Source: Burkholderiales bacterium (GTDB taxonomy: Bacteria > Pseudomonadota > Gammaproteobacteria > Burkholderiales > Burkholderiaceae_C). From it: a DNA stretch of 64,000 nucleotides. Where the stretch lies: NCBI GenBank assembly GCA_003963115.1, contig RXJQ01000013.1:1-64000 (forward strand), read 5' to 3'. Position numbers and translations under genes: made by a program. The notes beneath the pieces were generated by a model that made no database searches, had not been told where the DNA came from, and worked only from the letters and a program-made list of their open reading frames with translations. Positions 15,642 through 24,729 of this stretch are shown piece after piece (within the stretch, counting starts at the first letter, position 1; each line of letters starts with the position of its first letter).

Positions 15642-18080
15642 GTGATCATCTATCAGGCGACGAAGCGCGAATTTCTGCATCACGCCTTGCGTGACGACAT
15701 CGAAGATGTGGTGTCTCGTCACTATGTGCACGCCACCGGTCATCGTGTTGGCCCTTCGGAGATCCGCTCCTGGACATCCTCTTTGCTGCACATGGCCAAG
15801 GTGATGGGCGATGAAGAGATTCCCGACACGGCAGGCGTGGCCATCGAATACCAGGTGCCGCAAACGGCCAAGCGCATCGACTTCCTGATCACGGGGCTGG
15901 ATGCCGAGCGGCAACCCAAAGTCATCATCGTCGAACTCAAGCAGTGGTCTGAAGCGCGTGTGAGCGACAAGGACGGCATCATCTGGGCGCGGCGCGGTGG
16001 CCGTGCAGGCGAAACCGAAGGCCCTCATCCGAGCTATCAGGCCTGGTCTTACGCGGCCTTGCTGGCCGACTTCAATGCCACGGTGCAGGACGAAGCCCTC
16101 GCGCTGCAGCCTTGTGCCTACCTGCATAACTATCCGTACCGCGACGGCGTGATCGATCACTCCAGCTACGCTGCGCACATCGGGCGTGCGCCGCTGTTCG
16201 TCAGGAGCGAAAAGTCTCGCCTGCAAGCCTTCATTCGCTAGCATGTACGGCATGGCGATGACCGCAACCTGCTCTATCGGATCGAACACGGGCGCATACG
16301 GCCTTCCAAGATGCTTGCCGATGCCGTGGTGGGCCTGCTGCAAGGCAAGAGCGAGTTCGTTCTGGTCGACGACCAGAAGCTCGTGTTCGAGAGCGTACTC
16401 AAGGCCGAGGCGAAGACACCACCGGGCCGCAAGCAAGTCGTGATCATTCAAGGCGGACCGGGTACGGGCAAATCAGTCGTGGCCTTGAACCTGCTGGGCG
16501 CATTGCTCGCCCGAGAGAAGAATGCACGCTATGTGTCGAAGAACGCCGCGCCACGTGCTGTGTTCGAAGCCAAGCTCGCCGGCACGTTCAAGAAAACGCG
16601 CATCAGCAACCTGTTCAGTGGTTCGGGTTCGTTCACAAGCCCTGAGAAGGACGGCTTTGATGTGTTGATCGTGGACGAAGCGCATCGGCTCAATGAGAAG
16701 TCCGGTCTGTATGGCAACCTCGGCGAAAACCAGATCAAGGAACTGATCACGGCCTCTCGCTGTACCGTGTTCTTTGTGGACGATGACCAGCGCGTGACGC
16801 TGGCTGACATTGGCCACACAGGCGAGCTGCGCCGATGGGCCGCCGAGCTGGGTGCCGATGTGATCGAGATGGAACTGGCCTCGCAGTTCCGTTGCAACGG
16901 CAGCGATGGCTACCTGGCCTGGCTGGATGACACCCTGGCCATACGCCCCACCGCCAACACCGAGCTGGACGGCCTGGGCTACGACTTTCGCGTGGTGGAT
17001 ACCCCGGCCGAACTGCACCAGCTGATTGAAGCGCGCAACCAAGCCAGCAACAAAGCCCGTGTGGTGGCCGGCTACTGCTGGGGCTGGCCCAGCAAGGACA
17101 ACCCGCAAGCCGATGACATCGTAATCGTGCAGCCCGACGGCCAGACCTACCGCCGCCAATGGAACCTCACCAAAGACGGCAGCCTGTGGATCATGGCGCC
17201 TGAATCCGTGCAGCAAGTGGGCTGCATCCACACCTGCCAGGGCCTGGAGGTGGACTACGTGGGCGTGATCATCGGGCCCGACCTCATCTACCGTGAAGGC
17301 CGCGTGCAGACCCGGCCAGATGCCCGCGCCCGATCAGACAAGAGCATCAAGGGACTCAAGGCCATGATGAAGGCCGACCGGCAAGCCGCGCAGGAACTGG
17401 CCGATCGCATCATCAAGAACACCTACCGCACCCTGATGACGCGCGGCATGAAGGGCTGCTATGTGCACTGCTGCGACCCCGAACTGGCCGACTACTTGCG
17501 CTCACGCCTGGCAGGCCGGCCACCATTGCCAGAACCCCTGCTGCAGCCCGAGCCCCTGGTCGTACACACCGCCAAGGTATTGCCACTGCGCCGTGTGAGC
17601 GAGCAGGAGCGCGCCCAGTCCGGCGTGCACGCCGTGCCGGTGGTGGACTTGAAGTTTGCAGCGGGCCACTTCTCAGAGCCCCAGGCTTTGGAAGAAGGCG
17701 CGAGCGACTGGGTGGAGTTGCCGGACTGGATCGCCCCGCAGCCAGGCCTGTTTGTGGCCCAGGTGGTGGGTGAATCGATGAACAAGCGCATCCCCAACGG
17801 GGCGTGGTGCCTGTTCCGCGCCAACCCGCAAGGCACCCGCAACGGCAAGATCGTGGTGGTGCAACACCGCAGCATCAGCGACCCAGAAACGTGTGGCAGT
17901 TACACCATCAAGCGGTATCGCAGTGAGAAGTTGGTGGATGCGGATGGTGGTTGGCAGCATACGCGCATTGAGTTGATGCCGGAGAGTGATCGGATGGGGT
18001 TTGAGATGATCACGTTGGAGGCTAGTGATGCTGAGGACTTGGCTGTGGTGGCTGAGTTCATCGCGGTGCTTGATCCATAA
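15642..18080 (+). pseudogene. DUF2075 nuclease-helicase-S24 protein, split by amber codon
   Basis: One reading frame of 812 codons is interrupted only by TAG at 16239-16241 (codon 200); the frame stays coherent across it (LQAFIR, stop, HVRHGDDRNLLYRIEHGR). The N-terminal part has a PD-(D/E)xK-like nuclease pattern (RIDFLITG then VIIVELKQW). The central helicase has Walker A IIQGGPGTGKSVVALNLL and Walker B VLIVDEAHRL, typical of DUF2075. The C-terminus is a LexA/S24-like domain with VVGESMNKRIPNGAWCLFR and a candidate partner Lys in YTIKRYR. It starts with GTG at 15642. Intact homologues probably have Lys (AAG) at the stop. It could be a recent nonsense mutant, be read through, be made as two polypeptides (restart possible at ATG 16311), or reflect a sequencing error. 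Confidence 0.85.
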
Positions 18081-18137
18081 CGTAGCCTGAGGACTGTGAT
18101 GGAAGTCAATACAATTTTCTAAAGCAAGGAATAGACG

Positions 18138-18731
18138 ATGACAAGCGAGGACCAAGCGAGCACTCAACGTGTGGATTTTTTGTTGGAGATGTATAAACAG
18201 TGTTCGTCGCATCTCAATCGACATGTATCGGCCATGTGGCAATGTGTTGCCGTGATTGCAGCCGCTGCGGCAGTTCTTCGTGTAGAACAGTCTTCTCCTA
18301 TGTTCGACCTTAGTGTTTGTATTGCAATTACGTTATGCGCTTGGCTGATGGCTTCTACATACGACGCATGTAATTGGTTCAATAGAAACATCGCTATTAT
18401 TTCAAATATAGAGAAGCTTTTTTTGGAAACTGATGATTTGCGTAAAGTTCATCCATATTTTGATCGAGGCATGAGGCCTGGTAAGGTCATCGGGCATTTC
18501 AAAATTCAACTATATCTAGCTGGCTGTGTTGCGACGGTACTTTTGCTTGGGCATTTCTATTTACGAATTCTCCCTGGATTTTTTGCTAAAGGATGCGTGA
18601 TTGAACCCTTGCGAGGATTGCCTTACTTGATGGCCATTATTGCAATGGTTTTTATAAAAAATCTGCGAACGCAACATATTGAGCATGAAAAAGACTTTGC
18701 CCAGCGATCGCCAGGCATAGGTGTCAGTTAA
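18138..18731 (+). CDS. four-span membrane protein of defence region
   Basis: The 197-residue protein has four predicted membrane helices in two hairpins: about 33-50 (MWQCVAVIAAAAAVL) and 58-74 (SVCIAITLCAWLMAST), then 124-148 (LYLAGCVATVLLLGHFYL) and 158-174 (LPYLMAIIAMVFI), separated by a cytoplasmic-looking helical loop. There is no signal peptide. I do not recognise the family; size and layout recall small membrane effectors of bacterial conflict systems such as SLATT proteins, but no specific motif confirms that. DNA from here to about 21.2 kb is visibly richer in A and T than its flanks, which suggests separate acquisition. Confidence 0.68.
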   Translation: MTSEDQASTQRVDFLLEMYKQCSSHLNRHVSAMWQCVAVIAAAAAVLRVEQSSPMFDLSVCIAITLCAWLMASTYDACNWFNRNIAIISNIEKLFLETDDLRKVHPYFDRGMRPGKVIGHFKIQLYLAGCVATVLLLGHFYLRILPGFFAKGCVIEPLRGLPYLMAIIAMVFIKNLRTQHIEHEKDFAQRSPGIGVS

Positions 18732-18772
18732 GTCAATCCGAATTTACGATCGACGAAATTATTGGAGAAAAA

Positions 18773-20347
18773 ATGACCACATATAAATACGTCGGAATGA
18801 AATATTCTCAAGGGGATTCCACAACAGAAATGGTCACTTTTTGTGCACCTGCTGAAGACATTTTTTCATGGGGTGGCGTTCCGGCAAAGAATGAGCGATT
18901 CCACGGCGGATTTCAGCGAGCGTTAAGTCCAAGATATAAGAAAATCATTGACTTTTTTAATTCTGGCCAAACGTCTCCAGGAGCGATTGTTGTAGCCTTC
19001 CGGGAGAACGTTCTAAAAACCGAATCTTTGGGTTTGCCGTCGACTTGGAATACAAAAGAACTCACATACAAGCCAGAATTGGTTCAACTCGAATTTTCAT
19101 CAGGAGTCGATGAGGGCGCTTCCATAGAACAGCTTCGCACAAGCGTTCAAGCAATGCTTGCCGCCCGGCTAAATCTTGACACGCAACCGTCGTCCGATCT
19201 AGACACTCGTGAAGTCGAAGCAGACGCGAACGAATCCTCGGCTGTTGAGGAGTTTGTTGATGATACGAATGTAGATTCAGACTCTGATGAGGAATTAGAT
19301 GTTGGGCAGTCTAAACTATTACAGTTCTATGAATTTATTTCATCCGATGAACGAGTGAATGAATGGATTAATAGTCAAGCGTCGAAAATAACGTCTCTAA
19401 AAGAAAAAGGAAATCTGACGCAGGCAGAGAAAGAATTTGTCGCCTTCACACCCGAGGAACGCTTGAGGTTTATTTTGCAATCTCTATTGCGTCCAGCAAT
19501 GATTGTGGACGGCCAACATCGAGTGAATGGTGCGAACGAATGTGATAAAGAAGATATCGTTTTTACTGTTTGTGCATTAAAAGATGCAGACTGGGTGGAG
19601 CAAGTATTTCAGTTTGTAGTACTGAATAAAATGGCGCGACCAATTTCTAAGGATTTTCTGACGGAATTGTTGAATACGTCACTTACAAATTCAGAGATCA
19701 AAGTAATTGACGAAAAATTAGAGTCTGTTGGTATTAAGAACGCCGACAGAATAATACACAAGTATATTAATCATGATCCGAAAAGTCCCTTCGCTGGAAT
19801 GGTTGCTGAGGCATCTGAGTCGATAGGGTTTGAAAAATCAGGAAAACTTAGTCAGCAAGGCATGCTGGCAGTAGCAAAGCGTTGGAGAACCATCAATAAA
19901 GGCGGCAAAACATTAGAAATGGCGATGTTTTTGCCTGCGCTTGGTGTGGATACGCTGACGGTTGCTAGAAAGAAATGGGAGGGATATGAAGTTTGGGTCC
20001 CTTATATGTTTGCTTTTTGGGAGGTTCTGAAAACGCAATATGAAAAAGAGCAGGTCTGGGTGAAGGCGCCTAATTTTCATCTGCTGTACATAGTCACCTT
20101 ACAAGCTTTACAAGATGTTTTTTTGGAGAGCAAAGCAGAGGGAGATGCACGGTTTTCTTCCATCGAGAATTTCAAAGAGCAAGTTAGGGACTTTTTTGAT
20201 GCTGTTCCAGGGTCTTTTTTCCAAAACTGGTCAGCAACTGGATTGCAAAGCGGAACTGGATGGGACGATATCAAAGAGGCGATTCGTGCGTTCAGAAAAG
20301 GGCAGAAATTATCGACCGTGAGAAGCACATCTTCTTTGTTTAATTAA
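18773..20347 (+). CDS. DGQHR-domain protein (DndB-like)
   Basis: The 524-residue protein contains MIVDGQHRVNGANECDKEDI at about 243-262, the signature of the DGQHR family related to DndB and ParB/Srx-like ATPase folds. Other family features are QFVVLNKMARPISKDFL and an acidic low-complexity insert at about 150-185 (EVEADANESSAVEEFVDDTN and beyond). TTGGAG precedes the ATG. The HNH nuclease gene starts one base after its stop codon, forming a two-gene unit. DGQHR proteins accompany DNA modification systems (Dnd phosphorothioation, Dpd deazaguanine). Two more family members lie 1-6 kb downstream, but this copy is longer, AT-rich and keeps the canonical His, so it probably has a separate origin. 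Confidence 0.82.
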   Translation: MTTYKYVGMKYSQGDSTTEMVTFCAPAEDIFSWGGVPAKNERFHGGFQRALSPRYKKIIDFFNSGQTSPGAIVVAFRENVLKTESLGLPSTWNTKELTYKPELVQLEFSSGVDEGASIEQLRTSVQAMLAARLNLDTQPSSDLDTREVEADANESSAVEEFVDDTNVDSDSDEELDVGQSKLLQFYEFISSDERVNEWINSQASKITSLKEKGNLTQAEKEFVAFTPEERLRFILQSLLRPAMIVDGQHRVNGANECDKEDIVFTVCALKDADWVEQVFQFVVLNKMARPISKDFLTELLNTSLTNSEIKVIDEKLESVGIKNADRIIHKYINHDPKSPFAGMVAEASESIGFEKSGKLSQQGMLAVAKRWRTINKGGKTLEMAMFLPALGVDTLTVARKKWEGYEVWVPYMFAFWEVLKTQYEKEQVWVKAPNFHLLYIVTLQALQDVFLESKAEGDARFSSIENFKEQVRDFFDAVPGSFFQNWSATGLQSGTGWDDIKEAIRAFRKGQKLSTVRSTSSLFN

Positions 20348-20348
20348 T

Positions 20349-21227
20349 ATGCTGCACGGGAATCTTTATATAGAGCCCCTGTTGAAGTTTCTAGAGATAG
20401 TGAGTCGGGGCAATAGAACTGACAGACAAGCACTATCTCTGATTGATCAAAGTGCTCAACCGTTATTTTCAGGAGCCTTTGATGCAGTCACGACTATGGC
20501 GTATGGGTCCCCAAATTCCTTAAAAGCACATGCATCGCTGACAGGAATTGTTCGTATTCTTTGGAGCTTGGCGCCTATTGAGTTGTTTACTCAACCGGCG
20601 CCAAATTTTAAATATTTGGCAGAACGTTCAGTTAATGAGCACTTGAGTTTTGGCGCAGGTAGGGAGCAACTTGTTAGAGATCTTTCCGTTGTATTTAAAA
20701 GAATCCGCAAATTCTACCGATATGGGAGGGATACAACTTCCTTCAATCCTGGCGATGTGAAACAGTTAAATATATTGCATAGCCAAAGTTGGCGTTGTGC
20801 CCTTTGTTTATTTCCTTTTGAAGAGGATTTAGACCGATACGCTGCTGAAGAAGAGGGCGTAGTAATCGATAGGCATGGAGCGCAAATTGGCGAGGTTACT
20901 TTAGATGCAACATATAGACGTCCTGAACTAGATCACATCATTCCCCACCTAATTGGTGGTGATGATCCTGAGAACTGGCAAGTGCTCTGTAAGTCCTGCA
21001 ATATGGGCAAGAGCGATGTGATCGGTGGACTATCGAGACATTTTTCACAAGTGTCCTTGAGGGTCGGTGACTTATATAGCTTTACCGCAGGGAAGCGATT
21101 CTCGGTTTTGGTAGAGAATAGAAATTATAAATATCCCAATCTGTCTGAGGGCGAATATTTAAGGATTTTTAAGAAAAACCCTAACGGATTGCTGAATGTA
21201 GAGAATTTAATCAGTAAATTTAGGTGA
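20349..21227 (+). CDS. HNH endonuclease
   Basis: The 292-residue protein has a C-terminal HNH domain: WRCALCLFPFEED supplies the first CxxC pair, ELDHIIPHLIGGDDPENWQV the catalytic His and Asn, and LCKSCNMGKSD the second CxxC and the terminal HNH element. The N-terminal 130 residues are helical without known domain. It starts one base after the DGQHR gene stop, so the pair is co-transcribed. A DGQHR protein beside an HNH nuclease suggests a modification-sensing restriction pair, either an independent module or one acting with the neighbouring deazaguanine genes. The gene is AT-rich and ends 8 bases before the convergent dpd operon. Confidence 0.85.
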   Translation: MLHGNLYIEPLLKFLEIVSRGNRTDRQALSLIDQSAQPLFSGAFDAVTTMAYGSPNSLKAHASLTGIVRILWSLAPIELFTQPAPNFKYLAERSVNEHLSFGAGREQLVRDLSVVFKRIRKFYRYGRDTTSFNPGDVKQLNILHSQSWRCALCLFPFEEDLDRYAAEEEGVVIDRHGAQIGEVTLDATYRRPELDHIIPHLIGGDDPENWQVLCKSCNMGKSDVIGGLSRHFSQVSLRVGDLYSFTAGKRFSVLVENRNYKYPNLSEGEYLRIFKKNPNGLLNVENLISKFR

Positions 21228-21234
21228 CGCGATG

Positions 21235-22305
21235 TCAGTATGCCCTTTTGGTACCGCGCAACGATTTCTTAAGGCAGCGAACCAAGTAATTTGCGAGTAA
21301 ATCTATGTCTGCTGACGTATTTTGAATTCCATTCCACGGCCGGACGTCCTCCTCGCTAAATTTCCATTGCCCACTTGTCCAGGCCGTGTGTTCTCGCAGT
21401 AATAGGAGCCCTTTTTCAAAAGCCGTTCGGGTTGTCGCCCCTTCACCTGAATAAAGCAACTCCATGACGAAGCCCATAGCAACGAGCCCAGCACCATGGC
21501 GCAGTCTCGAAGTCTTGGGGTTCATGCCTGTCCATTCACTCCCAAATACCTTCTTTACCGCTTCGAAAAATTCATTGATGAGGTTGACCGACTGTTCTTC
21601 GTAATCATCAAATTTAATGAATTCGCGAATAGCGCCATCTGATGCTGAATTCATTACAATTTTCTGCATGGCCATATCACTCAACACACCTTTAGGATTG
21701 GTATGTTGCTTGATCTCACCGTGAAGCGCTCCGCCGCGCTTGAAGTTCAGTCGATCAACAATGCGCGCTGAAAACTTTCTGGAGCTGAAGCGTTCAGGAA
21801 GGCCTTCGACAGTTGGCAGCAACTCATAGATCAGGGTCTTGGGCAAGGGCCGCGTGTTGTTGATCAAGACGAACTGCTGTCGCAATTCGTTGTAGTCCTT
21901 GCAAACCAATGCGGACACAAAGACTTGGAATCCTGGCTTGTTGATCCCGGCTAGCGCTGTGAGTCGCTGTTGACCATCAACAACGAAACCTGGCTTGTTG
22001 TGTTTGGTGTTGATCTCAACGTTCACCACACCATGCCCAGCATCTTTGACCTTGACCCCATCGATGAAAGCCACAATCACCGCGTTGGGCAACAAGGCAT
22101 CTTCACGCGATAGATAGTCTCGAATCTCCTTGATGTGGGCAGCTACTTGGTGACGCTGAAAACCCTTAAGGTCTCCTTCATCGTTGCGGCCTACACGCTC
22201 AATTTCAGAGAACCCTAGGACTTGCTCAGGTGTGGCTGCGAAAGAAAAGACCTCATGTTCATCAGCTTGCCTTGCGCGGATGGCCTTGAATCGATAAATG
22301 CTCAC
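21235..22305 (-). CDS. DGQHR-family protein, second DpdB-like paralogue
   Basis: This protein has 356 residues from a GTG that overlaps the dpdA stop codon (GTGA), so the two are coupled; a longer frame to 22449 lies inside dpdA and is not favoured. The family motif reads VDGQQRLTALAG (about 106-117), with Gln in place of the usual His, preceded by GFQRHQVAAHIKEIRDYLSR, which is shared with the upstream paralogue. RQQFVLINNTRPLPKTLIYE and RLRHGAGLVAMGFVMELLYS also match that paralogue. DpdB is the ATPase partner needed with DpdA to insert 7-deazaguanine into DNA. Having a DGQHR gene on each side of dpdA is unusual; they may form a heteromer or one may be regulatory. Confidence 0.82.
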   Translation of the reverse strand: MSIYRFKAIRARQADEHEVFSFAATPEQVLGFSEIERVGRNDEGDLKGFQRHQVAAHIKEIRDYLSREDALLPNAVIVAFIDGVKVKDAGHGVVNVEINTKHNKPGFVVDGQQRLTALAGINKPGFQVFVSALVCKDYNELRQQFVLINNTRPLPKTLIYELLPTVEGLPERFSSRKFSARIVDRLNFKRGGALHGEIKQHTNPKGVLSDMAMQKIVMNSASDGAIREFIKFDDYEEQSVNLINEFFEAVKKVFGSEWTGMNPKTSRLRHGAGLVAMGFVMELLYSGEGATTRTAFEKGLLLLREHTAWTSGQWKFSEEDVRPWNGIQNTSADIDLLANYLVRCLKKSLRGTKRAY

Positions 22306-23597
22306 CTTGCGTTCTCCAGGGTGTTTTGTAGGTGATGGTGGTACACGCCCAGGTTGTGAAAGCCTCGACGTTTGTTTCTGTTGCTCGCGCGGAAGATGAT
22401 CACTTCCACACCTGCCTTGCGGCAGATGTCGCATCCGCATTGCTGCCAAGGCTTGTCTTCAAGCGTGCGGCGAACCAAGGTCACTTGCTTGGCGAGTTCC
22501 TTTTCAATGGTCTCTTTGGACTTCTTTTCGCCCAAGGTCAAAAAGGCTTGGTAGTCCGTCAGCGCGCCCATGGCGTCTTCTAGGCCCACGGAGCCTTTGT
22601 CGTACGACCGAATGGCGTTCAGCGCTTTGATCTCGCGTCGCTGTAGGTCTTCCGCACTGAAAATGCCCCGTTTGATGCCTTGCATCAAGCGTGCGTTTTC
22701 AATGGCTTGTGGGATGCGAACTGCAGCGTAATAGTCGATGCCACCTCCTGGCCGCTCCAAGTAGTAGTTGGCCTTGGCATCTTTGAACGCGCGAATCAAG
22801 GGCGATGTGGAGTCGAAGCTCGTGATGCCATAGTTCGTGAACTCGTGGATCTTGTCGGCTTTGGCAAAGCCAAGCAGGTGAATGTCCGTCTCGGGTTTGA
22901 TGGCGCCTCGAAGTGCCTGAAGCACTTGGTGAATAACTGGCACAGACAATGGGACCAAGCCCCCAATGGCCAAATAGCGGTAACCCATCTTTTCAAGTGA
23001 AACAGCCGCAGCGGCCATGCTCTGAGGGGACCAACCTTGCACGGCACCCATAGGCTCAAACGGCCAGTCATCCGCTTTTACCAAGCGAATGAACTCGCGT
23101 GCGTTAGCTTGCGTGATTTCATAGCGCGCCAGGGACTCTGGGGGCATGGCAGAGGCTGGCGGGTTGCTCACATCACATTCAAAGATGATGTGGTCAGGTG
23201 ATACGCCGTGCGTAAAACCGGCTTCGGTGTAGAACTCAACCACCTCTGCAGGTGAGTAGGCGGGCTTGGGGTGTTCTACATAGGCGAAGGCACCGCAGTC
23301 GCCCATCAGCATGGCGTCTCTGAACTTAGGGCCGCCGTAGCGCAAGAACCTACGGGCACCATCTCTCAAGAGCCGCTGCTCTTCAGCTGTGGAGTAGCGT
23401 ACTTTAGAAGTGGCCACCCCCTCGGCTTGCCTAATGGCGCTCATGGAAACCAGCAATCCATCGTAGGGCGCCGGGGTCATCATCTCGTGAGCGTAGCAGT
23501 CGTCCCAATAGCGTTTGCGTCCTGGTGCAGCGCGGTCGTTCAAAAAGTCATACTCAGGATCAACATAGTCCTGTGTATCAGAATAGAGAAACTTCAT
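22302..23597 (-). CDS. dpdA: DNA-guanine transglycosylase-like DpdA
   Basis: This 431-residue protein belongs to the tRNA-guanine transglycosylase superfamily. Motifs include GDCGAFAYV, HGVSPDHIIFECDVS, PMGAVQGWS, YLAIGGLVPLSVP and DIHLLGFAK, and a C-terminal zinc site CGCDICRKAGVEVIIFR followed by a His in GFHNLGVYHHH. The length, the divergence from Tgt and the neighbours (dpdC, DGQHR genes, queD, queC) identify it as DpdA, which exchanges guanine in DNA for preQ0. The ATG at 23597 overlaps the upstream DGQHR stop codon (ATGA), which rules out the longer frame to 23723. It is the central gene of a four-gene leftward operon. The identification is strong; base specificity and target motif cannot be read from the sequence. 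Confidence 0.92.
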   Translation of the reverse strand: MKFLYSDTQDYVDPEYDFLNDRAAPGRKRYWDDCYAHEMMTPAPYDGLLVSMSAIRQAEGVATSKVRYSTAEEQRLLRDGARRFLRYGGPKFRDAMLMGDCGAFAYVEHPKPAYSPAEVVEFYTEAGFTHGVSPDHIIFECDVSNPPASAMPPESLARYEITQANAREFIRLVKADDWPFEPMGAVQGWSPQSMAAAAVSLEKMGYRYLAIGGLVPLSVPVIHQVLQALRGAIKPETDIHLLGFAKADKIHEFTNYGITSFDSTSPLIRAFKDAKANYYLERPGGGIDYYAAVRIPQAIENARLMQGIKRGIFSAEDLQRREIKALNAIRSYDKGSVGLEDAMGALTDYQAFLTLGEKKSKETIEKELAKQVTLVRRTLEDKPWQQCGCDICRKAGVEVIIFRASNRNKRRGFHNLGVYHHHLQNTLENAR

Positions 23598-24721
23598 CGT
23601 TTGGCACTGCCTGCATATGCACGGACCAATGCATCTTGTAGTTTTTTGATGTCTCGTGTGGTGCTTTGAATCTCGTTCCACGCGAGGCCTAATGATTCCC
23701 ACTGGCCCTTGGTCCAGTGGCAATGGGGTGAGACACGTTCAAGCTCCCGCTTCACGGTCTTCAAATCGTCAGCGCCAACTGGCAGCTTGGCAAAGATGCG
23801 GTCCATCAGCACGCCCATGGCGATGATGCCTGCCGAGTGCATCAAGCGGCTGTGGCGAGGGTCTTTACCCCATGCGTCTGGGAACACGTCGCGTACAGCG
23901 TTCCAATAGGTCAAAAGCACGCTGTACATGCCTTCAATGTCATTGCCCTCGCGACCCGAGGCCTTAAACGGGGCCAGGGCGCCGAGAGGGTTGCTCATGC
24001 TGTTTTTGATCATCGAGATCACGGCTGTATCGGTGATCACTGCGGGGGACTTGCTTTTGTCTGACGTGCGCTTGATCAACTGATAGAACGGCGAATTGGA
24101 GTCCCGGTTAAGCAAGTTGCAAATTTCAGAAGGCACCTTGCGAACACTCAGTTCGCGTGGCAACAAGATCCCTCTGGTTTCGGGCAGCAGCTCGTTAATC
24201 AGGCGTGTCGGCAAAGGCTTGGCCTTGTTCACCAAGATGAACTGCTCGCGCTGCACTTCCAGGCTGTCTGACACGAACGCCACCACAGGCACTGGGATGG
24301 ATTTGTGGCTGGCCTGTGCCAAGGCAAGAGAACGCTGCTGGCCATCCACAATCCAGGCGACGCGCTTGCCTTCTTCGTAAATCGGAATGCTCAAGGTGCC
24401 AGAGACAGAGATTCCGTCATCCCCGCTCTGCTTCGGCCCACGACTTGCCGTGAACTTCACGTCCGGCGACATGGCCAGGATGATGGCATTGGGGAACAGA
24501 ACCTGACCTTGGTTCAGGTAGTCCACGATGCCCTTGACGTGGTTCTTGATCTCAGGTCGCTGAAAGCCCTTGAGTTCATCTTCTTCGTCGCGCTCAACCC
24601 GACTGATGTCCGCCACGCGAACGATGTCTGAGCCTTTGATGAAGAACGAGTACACGTCAAGCCCTTCGCCCTGAGTGGTACGCAAAGCTCGGATCACGAC
24701 TGGTTTTTTAGATGTCGCCAT
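23594..24721 (-). CDS. dpdB: DGQHR-family DpdB-like protein
   Basis: The 375-residue protein carries WIVDGQQRSLALAQASHKSI at about 122-141, with VERDEEDELKGFQRPEIKNH upstream and REQFILVNKAKPLPTRLINE downstream. This is the DGQHR/DndB-type domain. In characterised Dpd systems DpdB acts with DpdA in the base exchange. Its position immediately before dpdA, with ATGA overlap, and 8 bases after dpdC makes it the best candidate for the canonical DpdB. The second copy after dpdA shares most conserved blocks. Both have Q instead of H in the name motif. Confidence 0.86.
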   Translation of the reverse strand: MATSKKPVVIRALRTTQGEGLDVYSFFIKGSDIVRVADISRVERDEEDELKGFQRPEIKNHVKGIVDYLNQGQVLFPNAIILAMSPDVKFTASRGPKQSGDDGISVSGTLSIPIYEEGKRVAWIVDGQQRSLALAQASHKSIPVPVVAFVSDSLEVQREQFILVNKAKPLPTRLINELLPETRGILLPRELSVRKVPSEICNLLNRDSNSPFYQLIKRTSDKSKSPAVITDTAVISMIKNSMSNPLGALAPFKASGREGNDIEGMYSVLLTYWNAVRDVFPDAWGKDPRHSRLMHSAGIIAMGVLMDRIFAKLPVGADDLKTVKRELERVSPHCHWTKGQWESLGLAWNEIQSTTRDIKKLQDALVRAYAGSAKR

Positions 24722-24729
24722 ATGTCACC

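Noticed and set aside
22306-22449. N-terminal extension of the second DGQHR protein inside dpdA
   Set aside because: The extension is a shadow of the dpdA C-terminal zinc region; the GTG at 22305 overlaps the dpdA stop codon and opens directly into the conserved domain.
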